DNA of 6,252 nt, taken from the NCBI GenBank assembly GCA_002402085.1, contig NVVB01000047.1:8982-15233 (forward strand), written 5' to 3'. Shown here piece after piece: positions 5,760 to 6,252 of the stretch. Origin of the DNA: Gammaproteobacteria bacterium. GTDB taxonomy: Bacteria; Pseudomonadota; Gammaproteobacteria; Pseudomonadales; UBA3067. The stretch's first letter is position 1, and each line of letters starts with the position of its first letter. A program made the translations under genes and the position numbers. The notes under the pieces were generated by a model that was not told where the DNA came from, searched no databases, and saw only the letters and a program-made list of their open reading frames with translations.

Positions 5760-5777
5760 ATTTTTTATGTATTGTCC

Positions 5778-5799
5778 GTGGCCAGTTAAACCTGGCCAT
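5778..5799 (+). terminator. Strong stem-loop after the lipoprotein gene
   Basis: TGGCCAG (5779-5785) and CTGGCCA (5792-5798) form a perfect 7-bp stem around the 6-nt loop TTAAAC, with one more G-U pair outside. It begins 18 nt after the stop codon. The run of six T lies before the hairpin (5761-5766), not after it, so this is not a classical intrinsic terminator on either strand. It may protect the mRNA 3' end or act as a terminator without a U-tract. Confidence 0.42.
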
Positions 5800-6102
5800 C
5801 ACTTAGGTGTCGGCCCGACTTATTGTTTCTTCTCGAATTGCCCTCGTAAAAGTTGTTGATCTGGACTTACATCTCTGTAATAGCAAGCCAACCTATTTAT
5901 TATTGATCTTTCGATCTCATAAAACCCCTGGTAAGTAGTCCTGGCATGACAAAAATGGCTTGCTTTTAACATACCCTGCTATTTGTGATACCCTCGAACA
6001 ATCTGGTGGAGGTTTAGGTTTTACTGAGGAATAAAGTATTATTGCTTTCCTTAGTCTGAGCTCAGTTGAAAACGCGAATACACTTTGGTTATGGAAGACA
6101 TT
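5800..6102 (+). other. Non-coding gap before the glycosyltransferase gene
   Basis: I see no gene in this stretch of about 300 bp. GTCG-GCC-CGAC (5809-5819) is followed by a T-rich stretch (TTATTGTTTCTTC) and could be a small terminator hairpin. AGCAAGCCA (5882-5890) and TGGCTTGCT (5956-5964) are a perfect 9-bp inverted repeat 65 nt apart, within chance for a region this size. TTAACA (5966-5971) with TACCCT (5989-5994), 17 bp apart, is a possible promoter for the downstream gene. The hairpin at 6023-6055 is listed separately. Confidence 0.4.
6023..6066 (+). promoter_or_regulatory. Interrupted hairpin with a competing partner in the glycosyltransferase leader
   Basis: ACTGAGG (6023-6029) pairs with CCTTAGT (6049-6055) with one G-U pair, and after a 3-nt bulge AAAG (6033-6036) pairs with CTTT (6045-6048), leaving the loop TATTATTG. 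ACTGAG can also pair exactly with CTCAGT (6061-6066), which itself belongs to the 10-bp palindrome CTGAGCTCAG (6056-6065). Two exclusive folds are therefore possible in the leader. TATTAT in the loop also resembles a -10 box, so a DNA-level role is possible instead. Confidence 0.33.
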
Positions 6103-6252
6103 ATGAGTAGCGCTAAAGAAGTAAAAGTATCGTTAGTCGTCCCAATTTATAACAATATTGAAATAACAGAAGCCTTTTTGACATCCCTTTTCAAGGGGGC
6201 GGATGAAAACCTTCCTTTTGAAGTGATTTGTATTGACGATGGAAGTGAGCAA
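6103..6252 (+). CDS. Family 2 glycosyltransferase, N-terminal part (right-truncated)
   Basis: Fifty codons are visible before the window ends. The protein opens with the GT-A fold signature of family 2: the first strand VSLVVPIYNN (9-18), a helix with A-F-L-T-S-L-F (24-30), then FEVICIDDGSEQ (39-50), in which D-D-G-S binds the nucleotide sugar. Such enzymes use NDP-sugars to build lipopolysaccharide, capsule or exopolysaccharide, or to glycosylate proteins; donor and acceptor cannot be known from this part. I choose the ATG at 6103 because TGGAAG (6092-6097) precedes it at 5 nt. An in-frame ATG at 6091 lacks a ribosome site and would add only MEDI. The 340-bp gap before it suggests a separate transcription unit. 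Confidence 0.88.
   Translation, partial: MSSAKEVKVSLVVPIYNNIEITEAFLTSLFKGADENLPFEVICIDDGSEQ

Noticed and set aside
5882..5964. 9-bp inverted repeat AGCAAGCCA / TGGCTTGCT as a mobile-element end or riboswitch stem
   Set aside because: The arms are 65 nt apart, no transposase or target duplication is present, and one such pair is not surprising in a gap of this size.

Overview
The window looks like chromosomal DNA of a Gram-negative proteobacterium, most likely a gammaproteobacterium. The evidence is a DUF2970 protein (a family known from proteobacteria), a MAPEG membrane protein beside a MarR regulator, a lipoprotein-type signal sequence and ordinary GGAG-type ribosome sites. By eye the DNA leans towards AT and is uniform along the window. 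Every gene I can support is on the + strand. I see no rRNA, tRNA, CRISPR array, insertion sequence or phage structural gene.

Layout, left to right. Bases 1-206 are the 3' end of an unrecognised gene. Bases 299-1834 look like one transcription unit: a promoter-like element, a perfect 12-bp inverted repeat (likely operator), a MarR-family regulator, a MAPEG-family membrane protein and an unrecognised four-helix membrane protein. Bases 2100-3213 hold a DUF2970 small membrane protein, a decayed CBS-domain fragment and an NAD(P)H-dependent FMN reductase. Bases 3214-3651 are a long non-coding gap. Bases 3652-5759 carry a two-gene module: a three-part protein (two related peptidoglycan-binding-like repeats followed by a T4-type lysozyme domain with its Glu/Asp/Thr triad intact) and a predicted lipoprotein or periplasmic protein with a D-x-N-x-D-G-x-x-D loop. 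Bases 5760-6102 are a second non-coding gap with several possible hairpins. Bases 6103-6252 are the start of a family 2 glycosyltransferase that runs off the window.

The MarR protein probably represses its own operon through the operator at 339-367; the MAPEG protein may be the stress or detoxification output. The most interesting part is 3652-5759. A lysozyme with no export signal, built from wall-binding repeats plus a muramidase, sits next to a gene for an envelope protein. That fits an interbacterial effector (for example of a type VI secretion system) with its periplasmic immunity protein. This is inference from architecture and order: no secretion gene lies in the window and I do not recognise the partner protein as a known immunity family.
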